Part shown: piece after piece, positions 23,455-31,646 of the stretch
Layout of the letters: every line of letters begins with the position of its first letter
Position numbering within the stretch: position 1 is the stretch's first letter
Source: Mesorhizobium sp. WSM3862
Lineage (GTDB): Bacteria; Pseudomonadota; Alphaproteobacteria; Rhizobiales; Rhizobiaceae
Length of the DNA stretch: 64,000 nt
Assembly (NCBI RefSeq): GCF_002294985.1
Contig: NZ_NSGE01000012.1
Coordinates: 79,526 to 143,525, forward strand
Direction: 5' to 3'
Position numbers and translations under genes: made by a program
The notes under the pieces: model-generated
What the model was told of the DNA's origin: nothing
What the model saw: the letters and a program-made list of their open reading frames with translations, nothing else
The model's database searches: none

Positions 23455-24390
23455 TCATGCGGCCGAGACCCGCCGCATCGGCATCGCGGCGTCGCGCACG
23501 CCAGGTGCGTAGCGGCGCACCATCTTCGCGCAGAATTCGGCGAACTCTTCGGGCGCCTGTGGCGGGCTGGTGTGATGAGGCTGCAGGCCTCGGTGCTCGG
23601 GCGTGAAGCAGAAAGTGATGGTGACGTTGAAGTCTGCCAGGGCTTCCATCTGGCGATCGAACCAATCGAGGGCATTCGGTCTGAAACTGTCGGCCCAAGA
23701 GAGGCCGGTGCGCAGACTGGTGACGCCCAGCCGCTTCATCCAGGCAACGGCGTCGTCCAGTCGGTGGTCCTCGAAATGGAACCACTGGACGAGGCCCATT
23801 TCCGGAGTGTGCCGCACGAACTCTTCGAGCGCGGGCTTGGGCGAGCCATCCTCGCGCAGAAGACCCATGTAGAAATGACGGTAATAGGAGGAGCCTTCCA
23901 CCTCGCGATGCCGTGTGGTCGCTCCCCAAGCGTGAGGCAAATCATAAAGGCTATACCATTGGACGCGGGGCGCGTTGCCAAGCAGAAGCTCCGCCGTCCG
24001 CCGCAGGCCCCAGACCTGGACCTCCTCGGCGCCGAAGCTCGACACGCCGACTTCGCTGATCCAAATCGGCAGATCGGTGACTTCGGCGATCTCGCCGAGC
24101 TTTTGCGGCCATTCGTGGATCTGCCAAAGGTTCCAGTCGAGCGGGAAGCCGTGCACGGCGACGGCGTCGACATGGTCGAGGACACCATATCCCTTGATCA
24201 GCGACATGAAGCCGGCATCGATCGGCGAAATGCCGCCAAGCACCCTGGTGATCGCCGGGTTTTCAAGCCCGATCGCGTCCGCCGCCATGATCGTCATGCC
24301 GGCGAAGCGGCTCCAGTCCGGATCGAGCTCTGGGTCCCAATGCGACTTGTTGTTGGGCTCGTTCCAGATCATGGCGGCTTCAATCATCAT
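23455..24390 (-). CDS. clan GH-A-like glycoside hydrolase with apparently permuted barrel order
   Basis: A 311-residue protein. The acid/base motif WNEPN lies at residues 9-13, where a normal TIM barrel would have about 150 residues before it. The nucleophile-type WISEVG follows at about 110-115, then a strand-8-like VQWYSLYDLP. After residue 185 come MGLVQWFHFEDHRLDDAV, KRLGVTSLRTGLSWAD and FNVTITFCFTPEHRG, which look like strands 1 to 3. The order is thus 4-8 then 1-3. Resemblance is to GH39/beta-xylosidase-like proteins. Start at 24390 follows AAGGA and overlaps the methyltransferase gene by 11 bases. Confidence 0.7.
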   Translation of the reverse strand: MMIEAAMIWNEPNNKSHWDPELDPDWSRFAGMTIMAADAIGLENPAITRVLGGISPIDAGFMSLIKGYGVLDHVDAVAVHGFPLDWNLWQIHEWPQKLGEIAEVTDLPIWISEVGVSSFGAEEVQVWGLRRTAELLLGNAPRVQWYSLYDLPHAWGATTRHREVEGSSYYRHFYMGLLREDGSPKPALEEFVRHTPEMGLVQWFHFEDHRLDDAVAWMKRLGVTSLRTGLSWADSFRPNALDWFDRQMEALADFNVTITFCFTPEHRGLQPHHTSPPQAPEEFAEFCAKMVRRYAPGVRDAAMPMRRVSAA

Positions 24391-25141
24391 TTCGTCCTTT
24401 CGACGGGTAGACCGCACCTTCACCCGCCGGCTCATCGGACGCGCGGCAGAAGTAGACCTCGTCTTCCGGGTGAAGCAGGATCTGGAAGCCGGCGCTGCGC
24501 AGCATCGCCTCGATGCAGCCGCGGTTCGGGATCCACCAGTTGGTCGGATCGTCGGCGTAGCGGTGCTCGATGAAGTGCAGCTTCGGGAATTCGGTTCGAT
24601 CGAACAGGTCGAGCGTCCAAAAATCGTAGTTCTGTTCGAGCGCGAGGATTTCGCTGCTCCCGCGTTGCATCGACTGGAAGATCATCAAGTCGCGCGCAAC
24701 ATGTTCGCGGATGAGGTCGAGCGCCAGCAACGGGTGGCGTAGATGGTAAACCACGCCCATGAAGAGCACGATGTCGAAGGTCTCGCCGAGAGCGCCCACG
24801 TCGTAGACCGATAATTGCTGGAATTCGATGTCGCACTCGCCGATTTCGGCGGCGAAACGCGCTTGCGTCAGATAGTCCACGTCGAAATCGATGCCGAGCA
24901 CGCGATCGGCGCCTCGCTTCTTCATTTCAATGGAATAGAACCCGGCGTTGCAGCCGATATCGAGCACCGATTTGCCCGAGAGATCGGCCGGGATCGCATC
25001 CGCGAATTTCTGCCATTTCACCAGAGGATAGTTGCCGAGGAAATGGTCGGGAGCGGTCTCCACGCCCGCCAGTTGCATGTTGTGGAACCACGGTCCAAGC
25101 GCATCGATGCGGCGGCGAATTTCCGCGTCGGAATGCAGCAT
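24380..25141 (-). CDS. SAM-dependent methyltransferase, CmoB-like fold
   Basis: A 253-residue protein with a conserved N-terminus (PWFHNMQLAGVETAPDHFLG), SAM motif VLDIGCNAGFYSIEMKKRGA, the acidic GIDFDVDYL and YHLRHPLLALDLIRE further on. It resembles CmoB-type proteins but lacks their tRNA-binding extension; from memory, a separate family of this kind (TIGR04290, Rta_06860 type) is tied to clusters like this one. I have not been able to check that. It starts two bases after the stop of the nucleotidyltransferase gene. Confidence 0.8.
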   Translation of the reverse strand: MLHSDAEIRRRIDALGPWFHNMQLAGVETAPDHFLGNYPLVKWQKFADAIPADLSGKSVLDIGCNAGFYSIEMKKRGADRVLGIDFDVDYLTQARFAAEIGECDIEFQQLSVYDVGALGETFDIVLFMGVVYHLRHPLLALDLIREHVARDLMIFQSMQRGSSEILALEQNYDFWTLDLFDRTEFPKLHFIEHRYADDPTNWWIPNRGCIEAMLRSAGFQILLHPEDEVYFCRASDEPAGEGAVYPSKGRNDD

Positions 25142-25143
25142 GG

Positions 25144-25947
25144 TCAGCCTCCTTCGCCTGGCAAGGATGGCACGTGCGAGCGGCTCGGCGGCACGAACAT
25201 CGCTGTGCCATCGTCTTCCGAGGCGTCGTTGTTTTCAAGCAGCCGGAGCGCCGTGCGGTAGCCGTTGACGGTGCCGACATCGACATAAGCCGAGCCCGCC
25301 TTGATGCCCCAGGCTTCACCACCGGCAGCAAGGTAAGCATTGACCAGCGTTCCGAAATACTCGTCGCAGCCGTCCCGCTCGCGCCAAAGCGCCGCGAGCC
25401 GCTGAAAGATGCAGCCCGGCATCTTGAACGCGCCCCAGACCCAGTCCGTGGCTGCGTCCTGCTGCTTGACCTGGATCTGCTCGACGCGGCCGTCCTGATC
25501 GACGACCACGGCGTCGAAAAGCTCGGGACGGTCTACAGGAAACAGCAGGAATGACAGCCGGTCGTCCGGCAGATGGCAGAAGCCGTCCTCGGGGAACCAG
25601 ATCGTGTCCGGCAGACCGATCAGGACAGTCTCTTCCGGCGCGACGAGAGGGGCGGCGCGGAAGATCGCGTCGCAAAGACCGACTGGAGAGGGCTGGGCCA
25701 CGAAGATCGCGGCCGCGCTGTCATAGCCGGCGGCATAGTATTCGAGGATATCGGACTTACCCGATCCGATGATGAAGCAGATCCTGTCGACGCCGTTGCG
25801 CACCATTCGGCGCACCAGATACTCGCTGACCGCGCACGGACGCTCGGTTTGCCCGTCCATCCGGCTGCCAACCGGGAGCAGTTCCTTGGAAAAACCCAGT
25901 GGTTGAATGCGGCTGCCGCGCCCCGCCGCAGGCACGATACCCAACAT
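25144..25947 (-). CDS. nucleotidyltransferase (sugar/inositol-phosphate type)
   Basis: A 267-residue protein with the RmlA/GalU-like N-terminal signature PAAGRGSRIQPLGFSKELLP and further family blocks IGLPDTIWFPEDGF (metal-binding Asp) and AYVDVGTVNGYRTAL at the end. Such enzymes couple NTP to a sugar phosphate; inositol-1-phosphate cytidylyltransferases share the fold, which is worth noting next to an inositol synthase. The substrate is not readable from sequence. The ATG at 25947 overlaps the previous stop by one base (TGATG). Confidence 0.8.
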   Translation of the reverse strand: MLGIVPAAGRGSRIQPLGFSKELLPVGSRMDGQTERPCAVSEYLVRRMVRNGVDRICFIIGSGKSDILEYYAAGYDSAAAIFVAQPSPVGLCDAIFRAAPLVAPEETVLIGLPDTIWFPEDGFCHLPDDRLSFLLFPVDRPELFDAVVVDQDGRVEQIQVKQQDAATDWVWGAFKMPGCIFQRLAALWRERDGCDEYFGTLVNAYLAAGGEAWGIKAGSAYVDVGTVNGYRTALRLLENNDASEDDGTAMFVPPSRSHVPSLPGEGG

Positions 25948-27047
25948 CAGACTGTTTCCTTGATCGGTTCGCTTGCTGGCGCGGTGGCGGCTTCGACCAG
26001 AATCCGGTCCAGTTCCGCGGCGCGGCGCGCGGATGTGTGTTCGTCGAGGACGCGTTCGCGGGCTCGGCGGCGCAACGCCTCGAGCTCGCCGTCCGACAAA
26101 CCGAGCGCGGCGACCACATCGTCGGTGGCATGTGCAAGCAGGATTTCGCTGCCGGGCTCGAAGAAGTCGTCCAGACCCGGCCAGTCGTCGGAAACGATGG
26201 CGGCGCCGCAGGCAGCCGCTTCGAACAGCCGGCCGGAGGGGCACCAGCCCTTGCGCGCCATGGCCTCGCGGGTGACATTCAGCGTGAGACGTGACGAGCA
26301 GAAGAAGGCCGGATGATCGGCAGGCGGCAAATGCCTGACGAAGAAGATGTTGTCGCTCCACGGAAACTCCTGCGGATATTGAGCGCCGCCAATGACGAAA
26401 CGGCGATCCGGCAGCCGGACAGCGGGCGCGACGAGCAGCTTCTCGACGCCGGCCTGGCGATCCGCGGCATAAGTGCCGAGGTAGGACAGATCGCCGGCAA
26501 ACTCGGCCCTGGGCTTTGCCGGCCGATGACGCTCCGGATCGACATGACCGTAGAGCGGCACGACGCGGCGCGCCCCCAGCATGGACTTGAGCGCACCGAG
26601 TGCCTCGCCGCCGGTGTAGCTCAGCACCAAATCGAAATCGCGAAGGCCTTCCGGACCGAAATAGGGAGGCTGCTCGCCCTGCTCGATGCGCGCGAGCGTC
26701 ACCGCGGTATCAAGATCGTAGAACACCTTGAGCCCACGGCAACTCTCCTGCGCGAGGCGTGAGGCTTCAACAGCATCCGGGCAGTAGGAGGTGACGATGA
26801 CCGCGTCAGCCTGCCGGACCGCGATTGCCGCAGCCTGGGCAATATCATCCCATCCCGGATAGAGCACCACGTGGCCGCCATCGAGATGGGTGAGATCCCT
26901 TGCGCCGGCATAGTAGGGCGTGTCGCGCTCAAAGAAGCTGATCGACCAGCCGAGTGGCGCCAGCGCGCGTATCAGCCCGCGCCAAAGCGTGGCATGTCCG
27001 TTTCCCCAGGAAGAGGTGACCGTGAGGCCGAAGATCACCATGCGCAT
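25947..27047 (-). CDS. CgeB-family glycosyltransferase 1
   Basis: A 366-residue protein starting MRMVIFGLTVTSSWGNGHAT and ending in a Glyco_trans_1_2-type domain (PF13524) with CPSGRLFEAAACGAAIVSDD and PGSEILLAHATDDV. CgeB of Bacillus is a spore-surface glycosylation protein; here the activity is inferred from the GT-B fold. It shares the SSWGNGHATTxRGLxR opening with the protein at 30537, so the two are close paralogues. It begins 13 bases after the histidine phosphatase stop. Confidence 0.82.
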   Translation of the reverse strand: MRMVIFGLTVTSSWGNGHATLWRGLIRALAPLGWSISFFERDTPYYAGARDLTHLDGGHVVLYPGWDDIAQAAAIAVRQADAVIVTSYCPDAVEASRLAQESCRGLKVFYDLDTAVTLARIEQGEQPPYFGPEGLRDFDLVLSYTGGEALGALKSMLGARRVVPLYGHVDPERHRPAKPRAEFAGDLSYLGTYAADRQAGVEKLLVAPAVRLPDRRFVIGGAQYPQEFPWSDNIFFVRHLPPADHPAFFCSSRLTLNVTREAMARKGWCPSGRLFEAAACGAAIVSDDWPGLDDFFEPGSEILLAHATDDVVAALGLSDGELEALRRRARERVLDEHTSARRAAELDRILVEAATAPASEPIKETV

Positions 27048-27060
27048 CGGGCAGCTCCAG

Positions 27061-27654
27061 TCAGGCGATTTCGTTCAGGCGAATGAGCTTAGAGCCCCAG
27101 TCGCCATGGACGACGGTGGTGATCGAGGCAGGTTCGATGTCGAAGCGAAAACAGTCGCCGAGCTGAAGGCCAAGCACCTTGCACACCGCAGCCTTGATGA
27201 CGTCCGCGTGACTGATCAGTGCAACGCATCGGTTTGGGGCCTGTTCGCGCAGCACGTCCATGAGGTCGACGATCCGCTGCTGGGCGTCCTGCATGGTCTC
27301 GCCGCTCGGTGTTCGGGCGCTCTGTCGCTGGTCGTTCCACATCCGCCAGGCGGCGTCATCGGCCAGCTCTTCGAATGTCTTGCCGGACCATGCGCCGAAA
27401 TCGATCTCGTCCAATTCCTGGCAGATTCCGATCTGCTCGATATTGCAGGCGACAGCGATCGGTTTCGCGGTTTCCAAGGTGCGCTTGCGCGGGCTGCTGA
27501 AAATGGCCGCGAGCGTTTCCCTCGCCAGACGGCGGGCCAGACGCAGCGTCTGTGCCTGGCCGGTTTGGCCAAGATCGATATCCTGGCGGCCTGCCAGATA
27601 GCGGCCGACATTGTCATACGCAGCATGCCGCACGAGGAAAATAGTCGTTGTCAT
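27061..27654 (-). CDS. histidine phosphatase superfamily protein
   Basis: A 197-residue phosphoglycerate-mutase-like protein: catalytic LVRHAA at residues 7-12, SSPRKRTLETAKPI, ELDEIDFGAWSGKTFEEL and the second catalytic His in ALISHADVIKA. Histidine phosphatases remove phosphate from sugars, inositol phosphates and other small molecules. Coupled by an ATGA overlap to inositol-3-phosphate synthase, so a role as inositol-phosphate phosphatase is an attractive inference but not shown. Confidence 0.85.
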   Translation of the reverse strand: MTTTIFLVRHAAYDNVGRYLAGRQDIDLGQTGQAQTLRLARRLARETLAAIFSSPRKRTLETAKPIAVACNIEQIGICQELDEIDFGAWSGKTFEELADDAAWRMWNDQRQSARTPSGETMQDAQQRIVDLMDVLREQAPNRCVALISHADVIKAAVCKVLGLQLGDCFRFDIEPASITTVVHGDWGSKLIRLNEIA

Positions 27655-28754
27655 TCCGCGGCGTCGAGCATCGGCTCGCCCCTACCGGCTATGAAGGCGA
27701 GCGTGCGCAGGCGGGCTTCGGCATCGGTGAACTGCTCCGGCGGAGACTTCATGAAATAACTGCAAGGGCCGGTGAGCGCCCCAGCGATACCGCGATCAAG
27801 CGCCAGCTTGGCGCAGCGCACCGCGTCGATGACCACTCCGGCGGAGTTGGGCGAATCCCAGACTTCCAGCTTGAGCTCGGCATTCAGCGGGACGCCGCCG
27901 AAGGTCGTGCCTTCGACCCGGATATAGGCCCATTTGCGGTCGGTGAGCCAAGGCACATGATCGCTGGGTCCGACATGGATGTCGCCGGGCTCGAGCGGTA
28001 CATCGATCTGGCTGGTGACCGACTGCGTCTTGGAGATTTTTTTCGATTCCAGCCGCTCACGCTCCAGCATGTTGAGGAAGTCCGTGTTGCCGCCGAAGTT
28101 GAGCTGGTAGGTGCGGTCGATGCGCACCCCGCGCTCCCGAAACAGATTGGCGAGCAGCCGGTGAACGATGGTAGCGCCGACCTGGCTCTTGATGTCGTCT
28201 CCGATCAGGGGCAGGCCGCGCTCTTCGAAGCGGCGGCGCCATTCCGGCCGCGAAGCGATGAAGACCGGTATGCAGTTGACGAAAGCGCACCCGGCCGCCA
28301 ACGCGCATTCGGCATAATAGCGGGTTGCCGCATCCGAGCCGACCGGCAGATAGGACACCAGCACCTCGGCCCCGCTTTCCCGAAGGTCTGCGGTCACGTC
28401 GGCGACCGGCTCATTCGCTTCCTCGATTTCATCGCGCAGATATTTGCCGATGCCGTCGAGTGTAGGTCCGCGTTGCACGCGCACGCCGATCGGCGCCACA
28501 TCGGCAAAACGGAAGGTGTTGTTCGGGGCGTTGTAGATTGCTTCGGCCACATCGCGCCCGACCTTGCTCTTGGCGACGTCGAAGGCGCAGACGACCTCGA
28601 TGTCTTCGACATGGTAGCCGCCGAGATCGGCATGCATCAGCCCGGGGATCGGCTCGTTGCTTTTTGCCTGACGATAATAGGTGAGGCCTTGCACCAGGGA
28701 GGATGCGCAATTGCCGACACCGACGATGCCGATGCGAACCTTTTTCGATGTCAC
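27651..28754 (-). CDS. inositol-3-phosphate synthase
   Basis: A 367-residue NAD-dependent enzyme that converts glucose 6-phosphate to 1D-myo-inositol 3-phosphate. Evidence: Rossmann start VRIGIVGVGNCASSLVQGL, the conserved NCIPVFIAS, GDDIKSQVGATIVHRLL and NFGGNTDFLNML, and SDHVPWLTDRKWAYIRVEG. Length matches the short bacterial and archaeal form. The ATG at 28754 has a weak ribosome site. Its own EcfG-type promoter lies 43 bases upstream, so inositol production in this cluster may be boosted separately under stress. Confidence 0.92.
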   Translation of the reverse strand: MTSKKVRIGIVGVGNCASSLVQGLTYYRQAKSNEPIPGLMHADLGGYHVEDIEVVCAFDVAKSKVGRDVAEAIYNAPNNTFRFADVAPIGVRVQRGPTLDGIGKYLRDEIEEANEPVADVTADLRESGAEVLVSYLPVGSDAATRYYAECALAAGCAFVNCIPVFIASRPEWRRRFEERGLPLIGDDIKSQVGATIVHRLLANLFRERGVRIDRTYQLNFGGNTDFLNMLERERLESKKISKTQSVTSQIDVPLEPGDIHVGPSDHVPWLTDRKWAYIRVEGTTFGGVPLNAELKLEVWDSPNSAGVVIDAVRCAKLALDRGIAGALTGPCSYFMKSPPEQFTDAEARLRTLAFIAGRGEPMLDAAE

Positions 28755-28796
28755 GAAACCGCCGCCTCTGTTGTTGGAGGTAAGTTCCTCGCGCCG

Positions 28797-28821
28797 AACT
28801 GTGACCGGTCGGGAATGTTCC
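28797..28821 (-). promoter_or_regulatory. EcfG/RpoE2-type promoter for the inositol synthase block
   Basis: Minus strand GGAAC (28821-28817), 17 bases, GTT (28799-28797). Confidence 0.7.
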
Positions 28822-28945
28822 TTGAGAGGTGGAAAAATCGCGGATGCGGTCGACGTTCAAGACTCCCGTTGCCGGGTTGTCTCCGAACGGCCAGCGCAGG
28901 ACGCGACGTTCGGAGTGCGGCTAATGGAATCTCGCCCGCTCGGCC

Positions 28946-29104
28946 TCAAATCCGGCCCATGAGCGCCATGATCACCAGGATGACAAGTATGACGCCGAGC
29001 ACGCCCGAAGGCCCATAGCCCCAGCCCGACGAATACGGCCAGGCCGGGATCGCGCCGATCAGCAACAAGATCAGGATAATAATGAGGATTGTGCCGAGAC
29101 TCAT
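28946..29104 (-). CDS. DUF3309 family small membrane protein
   Basis: A 52-residue protein: a hydrophobic helix (MSLGTILIIILILLLIGAIP), the family motif AWPYSSGWGYGPSG and a second hydrophobic helix (VLGVILVILVIMALMGRI). It matches DUF3309, short two-span membrane proteins that are widespread in alphaproteobacteria and common in stress regulons. The ribosome site is GGGGAC upstream. No EcfG-type site precedes it, so it may be co-transcribed with the small gene at 29384. Confidence 0.85.
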   Translation of the reverse strand: MSLGTILIIILILLLIGAIPAWPYSSGWGYGPSGVLGVILVILVIMALMGRI

Positions 29105-29198
29105 ATCGGGTCCCCTTCATTGGCGAGGTGGACGTTCGGACCTCAGACTGCGGGGCTCATATGCTATTTGTTCGTCATTCGTCTGAGGCGCTGGGGGC

Positions 29199-29384
29199 TC
29201 AGTCCAGCCTGCGCAGCATGTCAGCTTCCCGCTCGAGGATGGTTGCGACTTCTTCGCGTTGAAGATGCGTCATCATCAGGCTGACGCAACATTCGAGGTA
29301 GGTGATGGAGGATCGTCGCAGGAAGGCGGCGGTTTCCGCGGCCGCCATCTGCTCGATGTCCTTGGCTGATCGCTTCGACTGCAC
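29199..29384 (-). CDS. 61-residue hypothetical protein inside the 3' end of the decarboxylase-like gene
   Basis: A GTG-started frame with a helical, charged sequence: KRSAKDIEQMAAAETAAFLR, then SITYLECCVSLMMTHLQREE and a final ILEREADMLRRLD. GGAG lies nine bases upstream, and an EcfG-type promoter lies 31 bases upstream. It overlaps the reading frame of the UDP-glucuronate decarboxylase-like gene in another frame, and its composition looks more protein-like than the overlapping tail of that gene. Function unknown. Confidence 0.55.
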   Translation of the reverse strand: MQSKRSAKDIEQMAAAETAAFLRRSSITYLECCVSLMMTHLQREEVATILEREADMLRRLD

Positions 29385-30540
29385 GACTGCGTTCTCCGTG
29401 CCGGTTATCGGGCCCAACCAGAATCTCGGTCGGATGTTCCGCTTCGGTGAAAAGAACGCCGGACGCATCGGGATCCTGCGCGCCGCCGGTTTCAAATCCG
29501 TCTGCTCCGGGCCTGTTGGTCGCGGCGGCGGGCGACACGGTCGCGCTGCCTTCGAGTTCTGCGAAGTAAACGACCGTTTGCAGCAGGCCCTGCCGGAGAG
29601 GTACCTTGGGGGCCCATCCGAGAAGCTCCTTCGCACGGGCTATATCGGGGCGTCGCCGGCGAGGATCGTCTTCCGGCAAAGGCAGGAATTTCACGGGCGA
29701 CCTGGTGCCGGTCAGTTCCCTCACCAGGCCGGCCAATTCGAGGACGGTGAATTCCCCGGGGTTGCCAAGATTGATCGGCTGGCGCGGATTGGGCTCGATG
29801 TCCATCAGCCGCAACAGGCCTTCAACCAGGTCGGTGACGTAGCAGAAGGATCGCGTCTGCCGGCCATCGCCGAATATCGTCATCGGCCGCTTTTCAAGTG
29901 CCTGCATGACCAGATTCGAGACGATGCGACCGTCGGCGGGGTCCATCCTTGGGCCATAAGTGTTGAAGATGCGGGCGACACGCACGTCGGCCCGATCGGC
30001 CCGAAGGTAGTCGAAGCAAAGCGTCTCCGCGGTGCGCTTGCCTTCGTCGTAGCAGGCGCGCGGGCCGATGCAGTTCACATGGCCGAGATAGTCCTCGCGC
30101 TGCGGATGCTGCTCGGGATCACCATACACTTCGCTGGTCGATGCTTGCAGGAACCGTGCACCGTCGCGAAGGGCAAGCTCGAGCAGATTGAGCGACCCGA
30201 CCACGCAAGTGCGCGTGGTGTGAACTGGATCGGCCTGGTAGCGGGGCGGTGACGCCGCGCATGCCAGATTGAAGACACGGTCGACCGGTTCACCCAGTTC
30301 CAGCGGGCTGCAGATATCCTGCTCGATCAGCCGGAAGCGCGATTGGCCGATAAGCGGCGTGATGTTCTCCATTCGGCCGGTGAGAAAGTTGTCGACGCAG
30401 ATCACGCGATAGCCGATGCCAAACAGGGCCTCGCATAGGTGCGAACCGAGGAAACCGGCACCGCCAGCGACAAGCGCCGTCCGTGTCTGTTGGGCCTTTC
30501 TTGAACGCCGCATCTGTGTGTTCTCCTGTCTGCCTGTCAT
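29221..30540 (-). CDS. UDP-glucuronate decarboxylase-like SDR epimerase with aberrant tail
   Basis: A 439-codon frame. Residues about 20-335 form an extended SDR closely resembling UDP-glucuronate decarboxylase (UDP-xylose synthase): GGAGFLGSHLCEALF, FNLACAASPPRYQADP, the YDEGKR Tyr-Lys pair, RIFNTYGPRMDPADGRIVSN and ETLCFDYLR. The last 100 residues, after VVYFAELEGS, are Arg/Pro-rich, match nothing in the family, and overlap the small gene at 29199 and its promoter in another frame. A lost stop codon or a frameshift is likely. ATG 30540 overlaps the previous stop as ATGA; ATG 30513 has a better ribosome site. Confidence 0.8.
   Translation of the reverse strand: MTGRQENTQMRRSRKAQQTRTALVAGGAGFLGSHLCEALFGIGYRVICVDNFLTGRMENITPLIGQSRFRLIEQDICSPLELGEPVDRVFNLACAASPPRYQADPVHTTRTCVVGSLNLLELALRDGARFLQASTSEVYGDPEQHPQREDYLGHVNCIGPRACYDEGKRTAETLCFDYLRADRADVRVARIFNTYGPRMDPADGRIVSNLVMQALEKRPMTIFGDGRQTRSFCYVTDLVEGLLRLMDIEPNPRQPINLGNPGEFTVLELAGLVRELTGTRSPVKFLPLPEDDPRRRRPDIARAKELLGWAPKVPLRQGLLQTVVYFAELEGSATVSPAAATNRPGADGFETGGAQDPDASGVLFTEAEHPTEILVGPDNRHGERSRAVEAISQGHRADGGRGNRRLPATILHHLPRMLRQPDDDASSTRRSRNHPRAGS
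29416..29440 (-). promoter_or_regulatory. EcfG/RpoE2-type promoter inside the decarboxylase-like frame
   Basis: Minus strand GGAAC (29440-29436), 17 bases, GTT (29418-29416), facing the small gene at 29384. Confidence 0.65.
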
Positions 30541-31646
30541 GCTGCACTTTCGACATCCAGATCGAGCACCGGACGTGTCTGCCTTGCCTGCGCCAGCATC
30601 GACGTGAACTCTCGTGCCCGAGCAACTCCGGTGTGTCTTTCCAGGACCAGCGAATGGGCCTGCCTGGCCATGGTGAGCCTGGCGCGGTCCGGCTGTCCCA
30701 GAAGAATTCCCGTCACATCATCTGCGCTGCCGGCCGTCTGTATCGCCGTAGCCGGAAAGAAACTGTCGAGGCCGGGCCAGCGATCGCTGATGATCGGCGT
30801 CCCGCACGCCGCAGCTTCGAAAAGCCGGACGCTGGGCGACCATCCGGCTTCGACCATCGAAGTGCGTGTCACATTCAGCGTGTAGCGCTGCCGGCTATAA
30901 AATCCGGCATGCTCGGCCGGCGGCAGGTGCTCGATCCGCTCGACATTGTCGGGCCAGTCGATATCGTGCGGGTATTGCGAGCCCGCGACCACGAAGCGTC
31001 GATCCGGCAGTCGACGCGCAGGCTCGAGCAGAAGCGTTTCCAGGGTCTGCTGCCGATCCGGACTGTAGGTGCCGAGATAGCCTAGATCCCATTTGATCAC
31101 ATTTCGGTTTCGATGGTGCCGCTCGGGGTCGACGGAGCAATAGAGCGGTTCGGCCCGACGCGCGCCGAATTCGAGCTCCAGGCGATGGAGGGTCGGTCCG
31201 CCCGTGAAGGAGAAATAAAGGTTGAAATAGGGAACCTGCCGGCGGGCGAGATAGTCGCAGTCATCCTCGGCAACCCTGGCCAGCGTCACCGGCGTGTCGA
31301 TGTCGTAGAAGCAGAATAGCCCGGTGCACAGCGACGCGAGGTCGTCGATGACCGCCCTGCCTTCAGGCACGAACGAGCCGATGACCACAACATCGGCTTG
31401 CTGAAGGTCTCGTTCATGGCTGCGACGAAGCTCCTGGACGGTGTCGTAATAGCGCAAGTCGCAATAATCGGGGTCGCGCAGGTCGCGGTGGTGCGCGTAC
31501 CAGGGCACGTCGCGTTCGAAGAAGGTGACGCGATGGCCGAGCTCGTCGAGGCCCCGCAGCAGCCCCCGAAACGTCGTGGCATGGCCATTGCCCCAGGAGG
31601 AGGACAGAGAAAGACCCAGGAACACGATGTCGAGTGCCTTCGTCAT
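30537..31646 (-). CDS. CgeB-family glycosyltransferase 2
   Basis: A 369-residue protein with the same opening as the enzyme at 25947 (LGLSLSSSWGNGHATTFRGL) and a C-terminal PF13524-like half with AGWSPSVRLFEAAACGTPII and DRWPGLDSFF. Probable GT-B glycosyltransferase that uses a nucleotide sugar. It is coupled by ATGA overlaps to both neighbours, the decarboxylase-like gene downstream and CgeB 3 upstream, which suggests a pentose donor could be used; that is inference. Confidence 0.82.
   Translation of the reverse strand: MTKALDIVFLGLSLSSSWGNGHATTFRGLLRGLDELGHRVTFFERDVPWYAHHRDLRDPDYCDLRYYDTVQELRRSHERDLQQADVVVIGSFVPEGRAVIDDLASLCTGLFCFYDIDTPVTLARVAEDDCDYLARRQVPYFNLYFSFTGGPTLHRLELEFGARRAEPLYCSVDPERHHRNRNVIKWDLGYLGTYSPDRQQTLETLLLEPARRLPDRRFVVAGSQYPHDIDWPDNVERIEHLPPAEHAGFYSRQRYTLNVTRTSMVEAGWSPSVRLFEAAACGTPIISDRWPGLDSFFPATAIQTAGSADDVTGILLGQPDRARLTMARQAHSLVLERHTGVARAREFTSMLAQARQTRPVLDLDVESAA

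Noticed and set aside
27648..29018. A 456-residue plus-strand frame over inositol synthase
   Set aside because: The minus strand holds a clear enzyme with family motifs; this frame is its shadow.
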